Shown here in pieces: positions 45,161-58,256 of a stretch of DNA of 64,000 nucleotides. Location of the stretch: assembly GCA_023653785.1 (NCBI GenBank), contig JAMKCH010035069.1, positions 1 to 64,000 of the forward strand, written 5' to 3'. The DNA is from Ophioderma brevispina (taxonomy: Eukaryota > Echinodermata > Ophiuroidea > Amphilepidida > Ophiodermatidae). Position 1 is the stretch's first letter, and every line of letters begins with the position of its first letter. The position numbers were made by a program, and so were the translations under genes. The notes beneath the pieces were generated by a model that was not told where the DNA came from, did not search any database, and was given only the letters and a program-made list of their open reading frames with translations.

Positions 45161-45387
45161 CAGTGCGTAACCAGAGGGTGGGGGAAGCTTCCCCTTGGGA
45201 AATCCCTTTTCCCCCATTCTTTACCCCTGTGGAATTAGTGATTTTCTGCACACGTGCCAAATTATTAGGAAAACAACACAGGCCCGTATATAACTAACAA
45301 TTTTAATATATATGCTTTCCCCCCGGAAGATATAGTGCCCCCTTTGCCTCCCCCCCAAAAAAAAAATCTGGTTACACATTATGCCAC
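45161..45387 (+). mobile_element. hAT-like MITE, copy in A
   Basis: CAGTGCGTAACCAGAGGG at the left and TCTGGTTACACATTATGCCA at the right form imperfect terminal repeats of the CAGTGGCRTAACCAG type, as at 14,616 and 58,041. G-rich near the left end and C-rich near the right end, as usual for the family. Confidence 0.6.
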
Positions 45388-45984
45388 GGAGATATAACGT
45401 TGCTGCCCCTCCTATATTTACCCTGGTGCTCCCTGATATGTCACACAACCCATACATACATACAAGTTGCCAATTTCATTTTATTCAGTGATTAAAGCAT
45501 AATGGCAGCATTTTTATATGATTACACATGTTCATTTTTGAGCTCCCCTTATACAGAGATGTGACTTCACATCTTTGCTAAGCATATGACCTAGACATGT
45601 CTTGTAAACAGACATGAACTTTTAAAAATTAATATGTTTGCGTGGGTTGTAAAGCTCAGGAGGAGCATTTAGCATTAGACTCTCACTTGAAATGATTAAG
45701 GCCAAATCACACCCTATGTGTGAATATAATGCTTTTATATAAAATTACTCTGGCAACATTTATCTGCAGATAACGGAACGGGGCGTTTAACACAAGAAAA
45801 ACACATGCCGGAATTGTATTCCACAGCATGCACCAGTTTGCTGTCTTTGACTTGTTGGTTTTATTATCAATGAATATGAGTCTATGAATATTCATGTAAT
45901 AGACACAGTTGTTGATGAAAGTTACAGCAAACGTAAAGTTGCCAATCCTCTGGATGTCCTTAACTTCTTATAAAGTCCATTGCC

Positions 45985-46298
45985 CTATCCGCTAATAGCC
46001 CTCGTCCCCAGAAAGCCAGTTTTAACGGAAGTGTTCAACATTTAGGTATCAAAGAAACTACTTATTTTTTCTCATTTACCCGGTGAAATCTTGGGCCAAA
46101 GGATGTTTGGTTTGAAAGTACTGAGCGAAAATGTATCCCAATTTGGGTCGACCACTATTAATTTTACACAGTACTCATGGGGCTTACGAAATCCCGTTTT
46201 CTGCTCTCAATGAAAACGCATTGAAATATCGAAACTTTACAGTGGGAGTTTTTTTGGGTGAAGGCCCAATCTAGTCAAGATGAAAACTTCATACCTTA
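45985..46298 (+). repeat. Dispersed repeat R, copy with empty MITE site
   Basis: Aligns with 27,640-27,802 plus 28,169-28,250. At the MITE point it reads CTATTAATTTTACACAG with a single TTAA (46,158-46,161). The right side is cut by the first LTR at 46,299. Confidence 0.75.
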
Positions 46299-47376
46299 TG
46301 TAAACCGTCACCAGAACCCCCGCCCCTGCTGGCAAGTTGTTAAATTATCTCAATCCAATAATTTAGTCTAAGATTACCTTGCTGTTTTTGTTTATCCTAG
46401 TTATGTTTGGAGTGTCATTTTATATGACTCAATTGGTAAACTTTTAACAAAATGTTCTGCAACTGGTTTTGATTGTATATCATCCAAATTAATTAAGTGA
46501 AAGATTTTAGTTTTTAGTATTTGGATGTCCCAGGAATCATTTTATGTTACCTATTTGCTATATGCACTGTTTTTATCTTTAAGTACTAATTTGTAGACAA
46601 GGATTTTTTATTTTCCACCACTTAACCCATGTTGCTTCAATTTCAAGTGTTCTTGTAATTTATAGACTTTTGTTAGTTGGTATGTTTAACTGGAGAGAGA
46701 TTAAGACCTACCCCCATGAACAGTCTCTGTTTCACTTTGAGTAGCATGACTTGACCATGCAAACCTGGCAAGACTTCACAATGTGTTTAAATTGATATGT
46801 GGTAGAGATGGTTTCTTTTGAGTCAGGCCCTTTGTATGGCCTGGCACCTGCTATCAATTAGGTTGTCTACCACATACTGAATCAGGTAACACACTTTGAA
46901 ATGTTAGCTACATGTCTAGTCATTCAACCTCTTCAACAAGTTTAACAAGTTTTGGCTTAGGACCTATAGTAAATTGGTTAGAAGTTCTTTAATACTGTTT
47001 TGCAGAGTTTTGTAATTTAGTTGTGGATCAAATGTGATTGGGTTCGTTGTTTTGCAACCAGGTTTCCCTGTCTCCCAACTTAGGCAAAATTATTGACTTC
47101 CATCAGAGCTTCCATCTCTCAACATCTTAAATCCATCTCTGCATGTGAAACTAGGCCATTTTCAAATATTCGTTAATATTCCATCATTGAAGTCTACATT
47201 ATTGTTCCTCATATGAAGTTGTCAACATCTATTCTTTAAAGTCATCTTTCAAGGATAGCTGCGTGTCTTCATTGTGTTTTCTTCTGTATTCATTTAATAC
47301 TCGCATCGAGTAATCCCCCACCGATCAGTCCGAAGAGGTGAACTCAAAGAGAACCCCTATTTTTCCTTACTGTACA
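46299..47376 (+). mobile_element. LTR retrotransposon, LTR 1
   Basis: Starts TGTAAACCGTCACCAGAACC, ends TTACTGTACA, about 1.08 kb. It aligns along its length with 49,617-50,683 and 52,917-54,014. The TG..CA ends and the primer binding site just after it identify it as the 5' LTR. Confidence 0.85.
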
Positions 47377-47377
47377 T

Positions 47378-47396
47378 TGGCGCACCAACGTGGGGC
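47378..47396 (+). promoter_or_regulatory. Primer binding site, tRNA-Lys type
   Basis: TGGCGCACCAACGTGGGGC lies one base after the LTR end. It is one indel away from the tRNA-Lys(1,2) primer binding sequence of many retroelements, complementary to the 3' end of that tRNA. Repeated after LTR 2 at about 50,684 with two indels. Confidence 0.75.
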
Positions 47397-49604
47397 TACG
47401 CGATTTTGACTTCTCGACGATTGATCAGGGCACCCACGACCCTTGGAACTTTGAATTGCATCTTTTACTTGGAACTACACCATGCCTGATTTCCCACACC
47501 TATATCTGCGTTTGGAACATTTAGAATCAGAATTAACATATCTACGACAGCAGCAACTGTTATGCCGGCGGTTTCATCATCTGCGACAACTCCTTCGGGA
47601 GCCCTACCAGACTTTCCTTGCACACCCAGTACTGGACAAGTCAAATGGTTTATGTAAGCTAGGAATCTGTTTCATCACCCGCGATGACACCAAGAGGAGT
47701 TATTCATCTACAGAAAGCGTCATTCTGCGGAAAATCCCAGTCAAAACGAAAGCCAGTGTTTGAGATGGTGAAATTGATTGAGTTTGACATTGTTTTGTGG
47801 AAGGACGCACTCCAGAAGCGATCAACGTTACTGGTCCCCTTTGTGTGGGGGGGGGGGGGTAAAAAAATTAAGGGGGGGGAAGGGGGGGGGGGGGGGGTGG
47901 TGCCCTTTTTAGTCAGTGTGTATGCTCCGATAGAGACCGCTCCCAAATGTTGAACTGACTGGGAAAACGCAGGAATTGAAGAGCTTGATAACTGTTGCAT
48001 GCCTGTTCACCACGGATGAGTCTGATTTGACTTGTGATCAGGAAATCGCAGATTCCAATGATGACTACTCAGCCCTTGATTCCGATGTGTAGGGCCAGTT
48101 GTATAGTACCATATTGATCCAACCCTTGGCTCCGAGGCACTCTTTTGATAAGAAAGATTAAATGATGTGCCAGTTAGTACTGCAGAAGGAGGCAACCATG
48201 AGACAGCAAGTTATACACCATCCTCCACAACAAAGCCTACTCCCGCTCCCAGCCGTTCGAGAACATTTGAGGAAACAGGAATCATCTAGTGATTCCAGTG
48301 ATGAGGATGAACTTCCAAAGCAGTGTTTGCACGCGTAGTTACAGCCACCCTGTCATCACCCTTGGCCAGCTTACTTAGAACTAGAGCCAAATGCAAGAAC
48401 CTTGTGTATCCTTGATTATTGGGTGTACCAAGAGATGGATCTGTGGTGCATAATGCCTAGTAGACCAAATAATGTCGGGACGCCATTTTGCTGTGGCGGA
48501 GACATTGCAACATGACAACACAACATTAAGAACTCCTTCCTCTTGCTGTGACTTTGCCCTTACATTGTTTTAAAAAGTTTATATTTTGTTTTCTGTACTT
48601 ATACTTTGTTTTTCACTTCCGTTATGTTTGTTGCATGATTAGCAACTGTGATTGTCTTATTCTTAACTTTACATTTTCATTTTTTTAAATTCAACCATTT
48701 TTTTTTTTGGTATTGTTTTTTATTGTGTTAGTTTGGTGCATAAATGTGCCAACTGTAATCATCTTAACTTGATCTGTTTTAGGTAAAATACAAAAACAAA
48801 AGAGTTTGAGCTTTCCTGACATTGCTCAAGCAAGCTTCCTCCTTGAACGAGAGTTGCTGCTTCTTTGCGATAGTGCCATGTTTGATATTAAATGCATACT
48901 GCATTATTTTAATTGATCACTAGTGTTGCTTTTAAGCACTGAACAGATCATTTGAAATTTGAACTTTTTTATGGCCTATGATTATTTAATTTTAATTTAT
49001 TGCTGTTGAAAGGTCTCAAAATGGAGCCTGTTTAGGTTTTGAAATTTGACTGGTAGATCACAGGACATGTTGATCTTAATTGCCTTGTGCCAAGCCAAAA
49101 TATTTTCCAACTCAACAGAATGTTGTCATTTCTTATGGAGTACTATTCAGTTTAGTAACCTATCCAGGCAGATGTTTAATCTTCTATTTGATAAACAGTT
49201 GTACTACTTTTACTATTTGTAAACTATTCCAAAAGATCAATAGTTTGAATGCATTTTGTTTTGTACAAGGGTTTCTCAAGTTTGTTTCGTACAACCCATT
49301 TTCTTTGTTTATAACATGTTTTTTATATTTATTATATTTTCCAAATATTTGGAAAATTCATATAGAACTTGAAAAATAATGGTTCTACACTTTTTTATAC
49401 TAAATGTCAGGACACCATTTATTTGGTGCCAGGGTAAAAAGTCCTGTCCACGCCTGCCTCTTTTTAGTATGTAGATTATTGTTTTGTACATGTTTGGTTT
49501 TGATTCACAGTTATGTGATGTAAAATTTGTAAGCTTGGATTTTTTTTTTGGCTGCAAATTCCAACCTTCAAATTTCCCAATGTTCGGGACGCCATTTTTG
49601 TCAT
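47397..49604 (+). mobile_element. LTR retrotransposon internal region 1
   Basis: About 2.2 kb. It has no reverse transcriptase, integrase or protease motif on either strand, so it cannot encode pol. It holds one gag-like frame near the start and a Ser/Thr/Pro/acidic coding-looking stretch at about 48,000-48,330 in broken frames. The rest is AT-rich and non-coding. Such short internal regions define non-autonomous LTR elements. A G-run at about 47,848-47,900 is absent from the second copy and may be an assembly artefact. Confidence 0.7.
47482..47763 (+). CDS. Gag-like leader ORF of the LTR element, broken
   Basis: A 93-codon frame starts with ATG about 86 bp after the primer binding site, the position of gag. 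The N-terminal third is Leu/Glu/Arg-rich and could form a coiled coil; the middle is basic (RR, HH). No zinc knuckle is seen in this frame. The equivalent stretch of internal region 2 is frameshifted and its ATG is lost. Function is inferred from position only. Confidence 0.4.
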   Translation: MPDFPHLYLRLEHLESELTYLRQQQLLCRRFHHLRQLLREPYQTFLAHPVLDKSNGLCKLGICFITRDDTKRSYSSTESVILRKIPVKTKASV

Positions 49605-49616
49605 AGAGGGGGTGAA
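49605..49616 (+). promoter_or_regulatory. Polypurine tract before LTR 2
   Basis: AGAGGGGGTGAA directly precedes the TG of LTR 2, and the same sequence precedes LTR 3 (52,905-52,916). This is where plus-strand DNA synthesis starts in LTR retroelements, and it sets the LTR boundaries. Confidence 0.75.
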
Positions 49617-50683
49617 TGTACCGTCACCAAGAACCCCTCTCCCAGCGGCAATTGTTGTAAATTATCTCAAATCCACCTTAATAGTCCAAGAGTAACTTGC
49701 CTTTTTTTATCCTAGTTATGTTTGGAAGTGTCCTTTTATTGACTCAATTGGTAGAACTTTTTAACATAATGTCTGCAACTGGTTTTGATTGTATATCATC
49801 CAAATTTATATTTGAAATGATTTAGTTCTTAGTTATTTGGATGTCCAGGAAGTCAGTATTGTTTACCTATTTGCATATGCCACTGTTTATCTTTAAGTAC
49901 TATTTGAAGAAAAGATGTTTTATTCCCCACCACTTAACCCATGTTTGCTTCAATTTCAATGTTTTCTTGTAATTTATAGGACTTGTGGTTAGGTGGTATG
50001 TTTTACCTGGCGAGAGATTAGACAACCCCATGAACATTCTCTGTTTCACTTTGAGTAGCATGAGTGACCATGCAAAACCTGGTCAGCAATGTTTGAATTA
50101 AAATATGTGGTAGAGATGGTTTTTTTTGAGTCAGCCCTTTGTATGGCCTGTCACCGCAATCAATTAGGTTGCTACACATACTTAAATCAGGTAATACACA
50201 CGTGAATTGGTAGCTACATGTATATTCATTCAACATCTCTAACAAGTTAAAAGTTTTGGCTTATGACCTATAGTAAATTGTTAGAAGTTATTTTAATACT
50301 GTTGGCAGAGTTTTGTAATTTAGTTTTGGCATCTAATGTGCTTGGTTTAGTTGGTTTTTGCAACAGGTTTCCCTGTCTCCCAACTCGGCAAAATTTATTT
50401 ACTTCCATCAGAGCTTCCATCTGCTCAACACCTTAAATCCATCTCTATGTTAAACTTAGGCCATTTAACTATTCAAGTTATATTCCATCATTGAAGGCTA
50501 CCATTATTGTTCCATCATATAAGGTGTCCACCATCATGTATTAAAGTCATCTTCAAGTATAGCTGCGTGTCCCTTCATTGTGTTTTCTTCTGCTTCATTA
50601 TAATCGCATCGAGTAAATGCCCCCACGATAAATCGACGAGTGAACTCCAAAGAGAACCCTAATTTTTCTTACTGTTACATACA
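49617..50683 (+). mobile_element. LTR retrotransposon, LTR 2 (shared)
   Basis: Begins TGTACCGTCACCAAGAACCC and ends near CTGTTACA. It is preceded by the polypurine tract and followed by a primer binding site, so it is both the 3' LTR of the left element and the 5' LTR of the right one. Confidence 0.85.
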
Positions 50684-52904
50684 TTGGCGTCACCAACGTA
50701 GGGCTACGCGATTTTGACTTCTCGACGATTGATCAGGGCACCCACGACCCCCCCCCTTTTTGGAACTTGAATTGATCTTTGTACTTGGAACTACAACATT
50801 CCTGATTTCTCCCAAGACCTATAAATCTGGCGTTTGGAACATTTATATCATAAGTAACATACTCTACGACAGCAGCAACTTGTTATGGTGCCGGCGGTTT
50901 CATCATCTGCGACAACGCACTTCTAGTCTGGAGCCCTACGCGATTTCCTTGTCACACAAAGTTAGCTACTGGCCAATTCCAATTGTTTAATTGTAAAGCT
51001 AGGATATGGTTCATCATCACCGCGATGACACCAAGAGGATGTATCATCTACAGAAGCGCTTCCTGCGAATAATCCAGCAAAAACTGAAAGCCAGTGTGAG
51101 ATGGTGAAAGTGTTTGAGTTTTGCATTGTTTTTGTTGAAGGCCGCACTCCAGAGCATCAACGTTACTGGTCTTCTGGTGCCCCTGTTTTAGGCAGTGTGT
51201 CTGCTCCCCGATAGCAGACTCTCCCAAAGATTTGAACTGACTGGGAACAGCATGAATCTGAAAGAGCCTATTGATAACTTGCAGGTGCCTGTCACCGACT
51301 GGGTGGTATGAGGCCTGGGATTTTGACCTTGATGATCAGGAAATCGCAGATTCCAATGATGACTACTCAGCCCTTGATTCCGATGGGTGAATATGCCAGT
51401 GGTAGTAGTAGCCAGTATTATCCAACCCTTGCTCCGAGGCACTCTTTTGATAAGAAAGAAAGAAATGATGTGCCAGTTTAGTAATGCATAAGAGGGCCCC
51501 ATGAGACGCAAGTTATACACCATCCTCCACAACAAAGCCTACTCCCGCTCCCAGCCGTTCGAGTACATTTTAAGTAACAGTAATCATCTAGTGATTCCAG
51601 TGATATGATGAAATTCCAATGCATTGTTGACGCTGTAAGTAAGGCCAACCAGCTCATCACCCTTGTGCCCAAGCTAACCTTAGAACTAGAGCCAATGCAA
51701 GAACCTTGTGTATCCTTGATTATTGGGTGTACCAAGAAATGGATCTGGCTGGTGCATAAGGCCTAGTGACAAATGAAATTCGGACGCCATTTTGCTTGTG
51801 GCGGAGACGAGTGCAACATGACAACACAACATTAAGAACTCCTTCCTCTTGCTGGTGGCTTTGCCCTTACATTGTTTACATACATTAAAAAAAGTTTTAT
51901 ATTTTGTTTTCTGTACTTTCTAATTTGTTTTAAATCACTCAGTTTGTTTGTTGCTGATTATCAACTGTGATTGTCTTATGTCTTAACTTGAATTCAGTTT
52001 AAATATCTAACTTAGGGTATTTTTTTTTATTGTGTTAAGTTTGGTTGCTAAATTGGCAACTGTAATCATCTTACTTGATCGTTCTTAGGTAGAAAAACAA
52101 AAGAGTTTAGCTTTCCTGACATTGCTCAAGCAAGCTCTCCTTGAACTAAGAGTTGCTGCTTTCCTTGCGATAGTGCCATGTTTGATATTATGCTACTGCA
52201 ATAATTTTAATTGATCCACTGAGTTCTTTTAAGCAACTGAACAGATCATTTGAATTTTACTTGTTTTTTATGGCCTATTGATTATTTATTTGAATTTTAT
52301 TCTGTTGAAAGGTCTCAGAAAATGGGAGCCTGTTTATGTTTTGGAATTTGGGACTGTAGATCACAGAAATGTTTTTATCTTAATTGCCTGTGCCAATCCA
52401 AAATATTTTCCAAACTCACAGAATGTTTCATTTGCTTATGGATGTCCTATTTCAGTTTTAGTAACCTATCCATTCAATGTTTATCGTTCTAATTTGATAA
52501 CAGTATTAACTCTTTTACTATTTTAAAACTACTGCAAAAGATCATAGGTGAGATGCATTTGATTGTCAAGTGTTTTCCCAAGTTTTGTTTCGACAACGAT
52601 TTTCTTTGTGGTATCACATGTTTTTATCTTTTGATATTATCTCAGGATATAAGTTGAATAACTTGAAAAATATGTTCTAAACATTTTTATCACTAAATGT
52701 AAGGACACCATTTAATTTGTGCCGGGTAAAAGTACCTGTCCACATGCCTTGCTCTTTTATTATGTGATTATTTTGTTTTGTACATGTTGTGGACTTTTAT
52801 CCAACAAGTTTATTGATTTGTAAAATTTGTAAGCTTGGATTTTTTTTTTGGCTGGCAAATTCCCAAAAACTCAAATTTCCAATGTCGGGACGCCATTTGG
52901 TCAT
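50684..52904 (+). mobile_element. LTR retrotransposon internal region 2
   Basis: A second copy of internal region 1 with the same order of landmarks: primer binding site, gag-like start (frameshifted), CTACTCCCGCTCCCAGCCGT, CGGGACGCCATTTTGCTTGT, and polypurine tract. Differences from copy 1 are mainly single-base indels. The two polypurine-side sequences GGGACGCCATTT occur twice per unit. Confidence 0.8.
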
Positions 52905-52916
52905 AGAGGGGGTGAA

Positions 52917-54014
52917 TGTCACCGTCACCCCAAGAACCCTCCCCAGGCTGGCAGTTTTTAAATTATCTCAAATCAATTCATTGTCTAAAATTAACCTTGC
53001 ATTGTTTTTAATCCTAGTTATGTTTAGAAGTGTCATTTTATATGATCATGTAGAACTTTTAAACAATGTTCTGCAACTGGTTTTGATTGTATATCATCCA
53101 AATGTTATATTATTAAATGAGTTAGTGCTTAGTTTATTTGAATGTCCAGGAAGTCATTTATGTTTACCTATTTGCTATATGCCACTGTTATCTTTAAGTA
53201 CTATTTGAAGAAAGAATGTTTTATTTTCCACCACTTAACCCATGTTGCTTTCAATTTCAAGTGTTCTTGTACTTTATAGGACTTTTGTTAGGTGGTATGT
53301 TAACTGGAGAGAGATAGACCATACCCCATGAACAGTCTCCTGTTTCACTTTGAGTATCATGAGTGACCATGCAAAACCTGTCAGCAATGTGTTAAATTAG
53401 AATATGTGGTAGAGATGGTTACTTTTGAGTCAGGCCCTTTTGGTATGGCCTGGCACCTGTAATCATTAGTGTCTACCACATACTTAAATCAGGTATACAC
53501 ACACTTGAAATTGGTAACTACATGTATATTTCATCCATCAACCGCGCTTCACATTTAACAAGTTTGGGGGCTTAGGACCTATAAGTTAACAAAAAAATTG
53601 GGTTTTTAGAAGTTAATTTTAATACTGTTTCAGAGTGTTTGTAATTTAGTTGTGCTCAAATGTGATTGGTTTAGTTTGTTTTTGCAACAGGTTTCCCTGT
53701 CCCCACTTAGCACAATTATTGACTTCCACAGAGCTTCCATCTTGCTCAACTCTTAATCCACCCTCTCTGCATGTAAACTTAGGCCATTTACATCTTCAAG
53801 TTTATATTCGCATCATTGAAGTCCTCCAAACCATTATTGTTCCATCATATGAAGTTGTCAACATCTATGGTATTAAAGTCATCTTCACGTATAGCTGGCG
53901 TGTCTTCATTGTTTTTCTTCTGTATTCATTTAATAATCGCCAATCGAGTAATGCCCCCCCGATCAGTCTGCCTGTGAACTCACTTAGAGTACCCCTATTT
54001 TTCTTACTGTTACA
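52917..54014 (+). mobile_element. LTR retrotransposon, LTR 3
   Basis: Begins TGTCACCGTCACCCCAAGAA and ends TTACTGTTACA. Followed not by a primer binding site but by segment B sequence, so it is the terminal 3' LTR. No clear target duplication with the left flank of LTR 1. Confidence 0.85.
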
Positions 54015-54349
54015 CTATCGGGCCATCCCCTTTATGTCCCTTTTTTTGGGAGTTATTTTTATTTGTAAATATATCTTATTATTCAATTGCTTCCCAGTCC
54101 TAAGCCCTAGACTATTATTTGTGGCAAATTGAAGAAATTTCAATATTTTGTGAAAATTGCCAGTGGCGCTTTGACAGGGGTGCTTATGTCAGAAGGACTT
54201 GTCTTATGTCAGAAGGACATGTCTTTAGATGAACTTGAGGTAAGGTACTTGTTATGTCCTCTCATTTTTGAAGAGGTGTCTAAATGCAAGACATTATAGT
54301 CAAGACACATTTTTTAAAAGACTACAGAAGAGAAAATTACTCTTACATA
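54015..54349 (+). repeat. Segment B fragment
   Basis: Aligns with 58,895-59,225 and 61,590-61,895 (CCTAAGCCCTAGACTATTAT, CTTATGTCAGAAGGAC, GACTACAGAAGAGAAA). It stops at about 54,345, where copy A' begins, which marks a rearrangement junction. Confidence 0.75.
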
Positions 54350-57339
54350 TGCCGGTCCAAACCCTTGCTGCAGTGGCCACAGGACTGGGCCACAGGATTT
54401 CTGGACTTGGGGCAAATTTGTGAATGTGAATGAGTGGTAAACTTAGAATTAAAATAATGATCTTAATTTTCTATTTGTTTAAAATGGTAAACTATTTTGT
54501 GAATGGGGAAGGAGAGGTACTAGCATCCTTTTGCGTTTTGATTAATGCCAAGCGGGCAGTTAACCAACATCACCAGCGTGCGACGTACACTATTGTTCTA
54601 TCTATCATCATACATATATGTACCGTTCCTATGGTTCCCCCATGTACTTTCCTATCCATCCTGAGAATTTACTTCCACCTCAGTACTCTCACCTGTAGGA
54701 CCCCAAGAGGGGGTAGGACACCTTTGAGAGCCACAAGAACATATCTTGGAATGGGACAACATTCATATTTGGTTATTTGCGCAGGGGAGGTTTAATTTGG
54801 AAAACATATCCCCCTTCATACCCTATAATATATGTTGTCAGAGCTTGTCACGTAACTGAAATATGATATTATCATTAGAAGTATTTTTCTCTCTGGCGGA
54901 TACATACATCCCCCCTTACTAGTTTTAACTTTATTCCCAATTTATGCTGAAAATATTGAGCAAATTCTGAAAGTAGCAGATGGATCTGTAAGCAGCTTCT
55001 TCAAGAAAGTCGACATTTCACCTAAGAGAACTTAATGGGAATGGGACATTGGGTGAATATATTTAAAATTAGCTTGCATGAATATTAATAAGCTTAAACT
55101 GCATGTATTATTGCTTCTAAATGTCATTACTTAATGTAATGATATTAATGAAACGATTTGCATAATTGGTCAGAAATACCTTTAGTCCAATTTGCCACAT
55201 TAATGGAGTGATTAATTTACTGAACTTGTAGGGTGATACTATACGACAGGTTGTTGATATCTTATAATTTGTGGAAGTAAACTATCTGTTTAAAATAAGC
55301 TTTGACCTTTTCACAGATTATTACTCATGACTGACATTTTACCCGTTTCTGCAACAGCAAATATGTCAGATGCACAATTGGTCGCCTTCTGTCCCTGACT
55401 ATAATTTTTGCATGTGAGAGGGACAATTTTTTGCGCCATTAATGGGCTATTCCAATGATTTCCATACACACCTTGTGAAAGGCAGAGAAGAAAAGGTGCA
55501 CCACTCTTATATATATGCGGAGTGTTGATAATGATTGATGCATGGTGTCATGCACTGCATATGAAAACCATACAGTGATCAGGACCTGACCATGGCTATT
55601 CCATTTGAATTCAGTACCCCCTATATGGAATCATATAATTAATTCCAGTTGGCCATTACAGGGTTGTATGGAATTCTACTGGGACAGCCAAAAGTCTTGA
55701 ACATTTAACCCAAATTGGAGGGGAGGAGACGCTGATAAGTGCACAATCTCAATCATTGTGACATCAATCGTGGATTGGATGGGTGGGAGTAATTATTTGA
55801 TCATGCTCTGTTCACAAAACCCTCAGTGTCATTAGTATTACCAACGTCATGCAAGGACATGCTCATGAGGAACTTGCGTAGATAATTTAAGCCCTTTAGA
55901 TTCAAATGTAATTTATCCCTAAAAGAGCTTTGTGATATTGATAGGATTGAGCCATGATCATTCATTTTCACAAATAAGCCCAAGGGGATAGCAAGGAAAA
56001 AGTTCTTTAGTTTCTTATGTTCTCAATTGCAAACTCTATGAAAGCCCACCAGGATTTTTTACCAACCAATCTCCGCAGTTGCAATCTACAGAAATCAAAG
56101 GTCTGCTGCCATAGTTGTACTGATATTAAGGGAGATATGTTGGCATGGCCCATTGTCTTGACAAATTAGATGTTCTATGGGAAATGCAGATGTCATTATA
56201 TCGGCAAATGAGTTCAGTATGTTGGGATCATTTTCATCTGGAAATCTGAACCCAATTTCTTCTCACATTGGTTCTAAAACAGATCAAATATGAGTAGAGA
56301 CGGTTTAGATTTCACGCTAATATTAAAATGTCATATTGATTCTAGTCTTTTAAGGTCACATTGAAATTAATAATCTGGAGCTAGGCAGAGGCATCTTACA
56401 GACATAACAATAAGTATGTTAAAGGGATTGGGCTTAACTATGGCATGCAGTTTGCTTGCATTAAGTGCAATATGCACCCCCCATTGAAGACCTTCCATAA
56501 ATCTACCACAGAGGGGAGGGGAGAGGTATACGTAAAAAAAAATAAAAACAAAAACAAAAAGGTTTGAACTTGGAGCCTTTTTGTCCATCGCTGGGAAACC
56601 CTTGCCCAAAATAGCTCAATGGAATCGTTCTTGCTTCATTAAAGAACTATGGACACCATTTTTAGCACATTTGGTTCTTCGAAGAACCCTCTAACGGCTC
56701 TTATAGTCTGGAGAACATGGGTAGGTTTGTTTTATAAAATACGCTGCAAAATGGGCTGCAAAATGGAACATGGAAATGTATTTTTTACAAAAGGAACAAA
56801 GTCTAATAGTGGTCTTTTAAAGAAACAAAAGGGTTCTATGATGCTAAAAATGGCTAGTGTGACAGCAGTAGAGGGCAAATCTTATAACGTAATAAAGGAT
56901 ACCGATAAGTTAATTTTGTTGCTTATGTTAAATTCATTCTCCGATGGTAGTTTTAGGTATAATGGTACCATTAAAATTGAAATATCCTCCCTTTGCTGAA
57001 AGGAGTTCTGATCTACAGGGAATAAAACAGGGTGTTAATTAATTGGACAGACATTTATACCTATCTCGACATCTTCATTCATAAACAACGGCTTGGGGAT
57101 GAGTAGAAATCTTGAAATCTCATTGAGCTCACTAAAATGAAATGAAATTATTACTTCAGAGCTATTAACTTTGTTAAACTGTCCGGAACTTGAAAAGTAT
57201 TAGCAATTCACATAATGAATGCAGTTTTCTTCTCCAGTCGGGAGAAGATGTAATTGGAGTACATTAATTGGAGTGTTTCTGGGAGTAATAGGTAATAAAT
57301 GTTAGCAAGTTCAATTCATCATCCTTAGCTGCGGAGCAG

Positions 57340-57960
57340 GGGATTACAAGATTTCTCCATGCACATCCATCCTTGCAAGGCGTCCATCTTGCCCCAGCTT
57401 GCATCATGTCCCCATCATACCCAGCACAGTTAAACGAAGGCTAAAACAAGAGGTGAGCGGACACCCAGGTCCCCCCTTGCCACGAGTGGGGCACGAGAGA
57501 GCGGCATCTCCAGCAGCCCCCCCCCCTCCAGCAGACAAGGATGTTGTCCAAGGAAACCCAGCTGGCGAGGTCCCACAAGGAGGACAGAGGGTCAGTGTTA
57601 GTCATTGAATATAAGATGCGCCTGAGACACGGCCCTTCAATCCCATGTCCAGCACAATCCCACAGCAAGAGTAGCAAATGCGTTATCCCGCTCTCCATGT
57701 TTGTGATAGCACCCAGGACTCACAGCCACAGAGTAGGATGGTCACACAGGTAGGTTGAACAATTGAACTCCCGCAGAGGTGGACAATTGGGGGCTTTTCC
57801 ACAGCATGTTCAGCTTCCAGATGGCACTCCATGCTAATGCTTTGCGTCTTTTAGGCGCCTTTTTAGGTCGCAAGTTCATACCATGGAAAAACTCCTTGTG
57901 CATGTGAGCAAGATTAGTAGAATATATCCGGGGTGGTGCCAAAGGATGGCAGGGGGAAGC
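57340..57960 (-). pseudogene. LINE reverse transcriptase tail, copy in A'
   Basis: Minus-strand frames encode HMHKEFFHGMN, then KRRKALAWSAIWKLN, LWKSPQLSTSAGVQLFN, MESGI and MTNTDPL, the same C-terminal LINE fragment as 44,440-45,090. This copy preserves the upstream ALAWSAIWKL part better. Frameshifted throughout. Confidence 0.7.
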
Positions 57961-58040
57961 GCCCCCCTCCACGAGAGTTTTTAAAAGAATTCATGTAATG
58001 CTTAAAAAGTAGGGGTTTTTACCGTTATGAGTGAGTGGTA

Positions 58041-58256
58041 CAGTGGTGTAACCAGGGGGCAGGGGGAAGCTTGCCCCCTGTGGGGAATTTCCCGTTCTGT
58101 ACCCTGTGGAAGTAGTGATTTTCTGCACACGCTTGCCAATTACATTGAAGTGAAAACAACACAGGCCTGGATGTAATAACAAAACTTTAATATCTGTTGC
58201 CCCCTGAATCATCTATGTGCCCTTTGCTCCCCCAAAGCTGGTTACATTTACGACAT
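58041..58256 (+). mobile_element. hAT-like MITE, copy in A'
   Basis: CAGTGGTGTAACCAGGGGGC at the left and GCTGGTTACATTTACG at the right; same family as 14,616-14,901 and the paralogue of 45,161-45,387. Non-coding. Confidence 0.65.

Larger units (their letters stand above)
39573..45970 (+). repeat. Segmental duplication, copy A
   Basis: It aligns in the same orientation with 54,350-58,870. Matching points are CTTGGGGCAA at 39,629 and 54,400, TAAACTATCTGTT at 42,342 and 55,279, the poly-T/LINE stretch at 43.5 versus 56.4 kb, and the hAT-like MITE at 45,161 versus 58,041. The offset falls from about 14,770 to 12,940 because copy A alone holds the 1.84-kb insertion at 40,497-42,333. The copies differ by many single-base indels. 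Confidence 0.85.

Noticed and set aside
52789..53208. 139-codon plus-strand frame
   Set aside because: Crosses the polypurine tract and the LTR 3 boundary, which a real gene would not do; not conserved between copies.
53650..54132. Longest frame of the window (160 codons, plus strand)
   Set aside because: Lies almost wholly within LTR 3; no counterpart stays open in LTR 1 or 2, and no domain is seen.
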